A DNA stretch of 64,000 bases from NCBI GenBank assembly GCA_964017195.1, contig OZ024887.1, positions 9,080,660 to 9,144,659 on the forward strand. Direction: 5' to 3'. Shown here piece by piece: positions 61,268 through 64,000 of the stretch; position 1 is the stretch's first letter, and every line of letters starts with the position of its first letter. Source of the stretch: Siderastrea radians (taxonomy: Eukaryota > Cnidaria > Anthozoa > Scleractinia > Rhizangiidae). The position numbers and the translations under genes are program-made. The notes beneath the pieces are model-generated. The model made no database searches. It saw only the letters and a program-made list of their open reading frames with translations, and was not told the DNA's origin.

Positions 61268-64000
61268 TTTTTTTTTCTTTTTTTTTTTATTACAAGTAAG
61301 ACATATAAGTAATTACAACAAAAACGATAACCTACAATTAACACAGGAGTTAAGTTACAATATATAAACGCACGCTTGATTGTAGCTGTAAATACTAATT
61401 ACACCTTAGTACTAATTCACCTAATTACACCTAAATACTACTGATAACGTACATTTGGGGTATACATGCTTTTTTATCATTGCATAATTATTACACTGAA
61501 ACTACACACACTACTTACTACTAACTAATTACACTGCTTGTCATACTACACCTGATTAGTTGTCACACTATTTGATTGCCACACACACAACAAACGGAAA
61601 CCTCAATGCAATGTCTCAGTTATTAAAAGGCTCCCGCGCCAAGGCAACCAAGGAATTCGCGTCAGGGGAGGTTAATAAAATATACATATGTTACATACAT
61701 AATTGATTTCTAAAATAAGGTGCTCAGGAGATCCCATTTTTTTGGAATAGAGTGCGCCGTTTTCACCTCTATGTCAAACATCGACTTAAGGTATTGTAGA
61801 AAACCTGCTACTTGAGGCGAAGTTTCCTTTCTTTTACAAATCCATATAAAATGTCTAGCCATAAGATAACAGAAATTTAGTTGTTGATGACTTTTGGAAG
61901 AGTCCAGCATCAGTCCTAATGCAACAGAGATATTCATTGTGTAATTTTCCGGAAGGATTTGGGATAGAGTTAACCGTGCGTTTAAGCTGTTCCAAAAAGA
62001 GGCCATTTTAGGGCAAGACCAGAAGAGGTGTAAAAGTGTCTCTGGTTCTTGGTCGCAAAAGGAGCACTTTGGGTTATCGTTAATTCCAATTTTGTTCACA
62101 AATTCGTTAGTTGACAATCGTCTGTGTAAAAGCTTAAATTGAAATTCAACGAGTCTTTTACTCTTAGTATATTTGGAGGCTAGTAGGTTTGTCTCACGCC
62201 AGTTAATACATTCATGACTGTTTAGATTGCAGTCCGGTTTATCCACTTCTGTTGATTTTGGGTAGGAGATATACTTTTTTTCGATATGAGTTTGGTGTAT
62301 ACGATTGGACTTGCTAAGTTGGATTTCAACAATCGTGCTAAAAAGCTTTCATATTTAGCATTGTTTAAAGTACATTTATTTTTAACTGTATTCCAGAGAC
62401 GTTTAAGTGCAGACAAAAGTCCGCAGTACCCTAAAGGACAAGCATTTAGGCTGTATTTATTTTGTAGGTCAGTTAAGGATAGGAAATAGTTTGTTCAAGA
62501 GTCTTCATGGTGTCTTTCGTGTTTAGATTGTTTGTGAGGACTATTGCGCTTCCAGATTTCTCTAACTCAAGATCGAAAAAAGTTTCCATTTTCCCCGGTT
62601 CTCTTTATCGAGATATTTTTTGATCCATGTAGCCTTTAGAGACTTGCTAAAAGATTCTATATCTAACATTTTAAGGCCGCCATTTCAATAATCATTGATC
62701 ATTATGTCTCGTTTGATTTTGTCTCCTTTATCATTCCAGAGGAAAGAGAAGAATAGTTTATTTACTTCTTTGATGGCTTTCGCGTTTGTGCGTAAGGGAG
62801 ACAGCACGTAAACAAGTTGAGAGGCGATCAGGCTTTTTAGAACCGCTATTTTACCAATCAGAGTGAGTCTGCGGTACTTCCAGCTGCTTAAAATGTTCCA
62901 AATGTTATCTAGTTTTTCGTTATAGTTTAAGGTTGCGGTGTTGCTTCCGGGTCAGCTGAGAGCCAAACTCTTAAGGCTTTAACCTTATGTTTTGGCCACT
63001 TAAAGTTTCTTCCAGGGAGTGATATTTCTTCGTTACCGCAGTTTGCTCCTATCCAAAGAGCTTCTGTTTTGTTTTTTGTCATTGAGCTTCAGACCGGAAA
63101 TTTCATAAAAATCGTCCAATGTTTTGAGGGAAGCTGTTAAGGATTCCCTCGACCCGTCTAGTATTAATGTCGTATCGTCTGCATATTGACTCAACTTAAT
63201 TTCTTTATTGTTTACGAGAATACCACTGATATTGGCTAACATTTCTGCTGCTAAAACAAAAAGGTAAGGCGAAAGAGGGCAGCCTTGTCTAACACCTCTT
63301 TGTATTTAAAAAAAAATTCGTTGCCCACCCGTTGTTTCAAACGCAACTTTCTGGCCGGTAATAAAAAAGATTTATCCACTTTATGATGCTAGCTCCGAAA
63401 CCAAAGTATTGAAGAGTTTTCCTAATAAAAGGCCACTCTATCGTATCAAATGCTTTTTCAAAATCCAAAAACAAGAGTAATCCGGGTATGTTTTTCTCTT
63501 TGGCGTAACAAATGACGCTGTCAATGAGTCGAATGTTTTCTCCGATGAATCTACCTTTTATGAAGCCCGTCTGGTCGTTATTGATAAGATTAGGGAGGAA
63601 AACTTTCAAGCGGTTGGCAATCGATTTAGCCGCCATTTTGTAGTCGCAATTGAGGAGGGTCAAAGGTCTCCAGTTTTTAATAAAATAGGGTTCTGCATCT
63701 TTCTTAGGGATGAGCTTGATGATTCCTCTCCTCTGGGTTATTGAGAGTTGGTCCTTTTCATAGGCGAAGTTTAGACTTTTAATTAGGATAGTAGATATGT
63801 CTTTCCAGAAAACCTCATAAAATTCGGCCCGGTAGGCCGTCAGTACCAGGGGTCTTATCTGATTCCATGTCTTTTAGAGCCTCTAGACATTCTTTTTCCG
63901 TTAACACCCCTTCATATGCCTTCTGTTCGTAGTCATGAAGGACATTGTCGTTCCATGCTCGAAAGAAAGTGTTGTATCATGATCATTGCTTGCCTTATGT
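61268..64000 (-). mobile_element. L1/Tx1-like LINE, inverted, running off the window
   Basis: A poly-T at 61268-61291 marks the 3' end on the minus strand. Frames going upward are: a C-terminal Cys/His segment with CSFCDQEPETLLHLFWSCP (61710-62246), a middle part (62222-62416), the RT catalytic box LSQYADDTTLILDG (63033-63242) and the RT fingers with NDQTGFIKGRFIGENIRLI and LLLFLDFEKAFDTI (63337-63663). Several frameshifts separate them. Same family as the LINE at 25235-27383 and longer at the 5' side. Confidence 0.85.

Overview
The window looks like nuclear DNA of an animal, most likely a cnidarian and probably a stony coral. The reasons are AT-rich sequence, genes split by GT-AG introns of 0.1 to 20 kb, very dense repeats (palindromic DNA elements, Mutator-like elements, L1/Tx1-type LINEs, BEL/Pao fragments, a tRNA-derived SINE) and protein families of animals. 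The species cannot be fixed from the sequence alone. There are no operons, CRISPR arrays, rRNA genes or intact tRNA genes.

Two host loci stand out. On the minus strand (48010 down to 33525) seven exons with matching splice phases encode a complete 365-residue paraoxonase/arylesterase-like protein. It has an N-terminal signal/anchor and every calcium and catalytic residue I know for the family. On the plus strand a set of exons at 24682, 28072, 29016, 30897, 50725 and 57726 has mutually compatible phases, apart from one missing link after the first exon. They read as a gasdermin-like gene: an N-terminal segment, an acidic linker with a caspase-like DETD motif, helical C-terminal exons and an Asp/Glu-rich tail. 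If the model holds, the paraoxonase gene lies antisense inside its 19.7-kb intron (31010-50724). An in-frame TGA in the 50.7-kb exon and the missing exon suggest that this copy may be decaying. A second copy of its first coding exon lies at 60223-60509.

The locus is shaped by segmental duplication. The 3' end of the paraoxonase gene with its 3' flank occurs three times in direct orientation (1-927, about 32560-33848, 54180-55208). Only the middle copy is complete. The upstream region of the gasdermin-like gene occurs at 23.6-25.2 and 59.1-60.7 kb, with a partial third copy at 53.9-54.1 kb that abuts a paraoxonase 3' copy.

The rest is mobile DNA. At 2.1-7.1 kb lies a decayed multi-exon gene of a repetitive PIN/FEN-like nuclease family with a Cys-rich CXC tail. 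From 7.7 to 20.4 kb lies a nest of repeats: two inverted copies of a 1.3-kb 'family B' element, a 3.1-kb imperfect palindrome built from head-to-head copies of a Mutator-like 'family A' repeat, a minisatellite, and a 4.7-kb insertion that splits another family A copy. A clean Mutator-like element with 68-bp inverted repeats and a 9-bp target duplication lies at 20937-22191. L1/Tx1-like LINEs lie at 25.2-27.4 kb (plus) and 61.3-64.0 kb (minus). BEL/Pao fragments in opposed orientations (36.9-40.0 kb) and a 1.3-kb GTCA-type satellite (41.4-42.7 kb) sit in paraoxonase introns.
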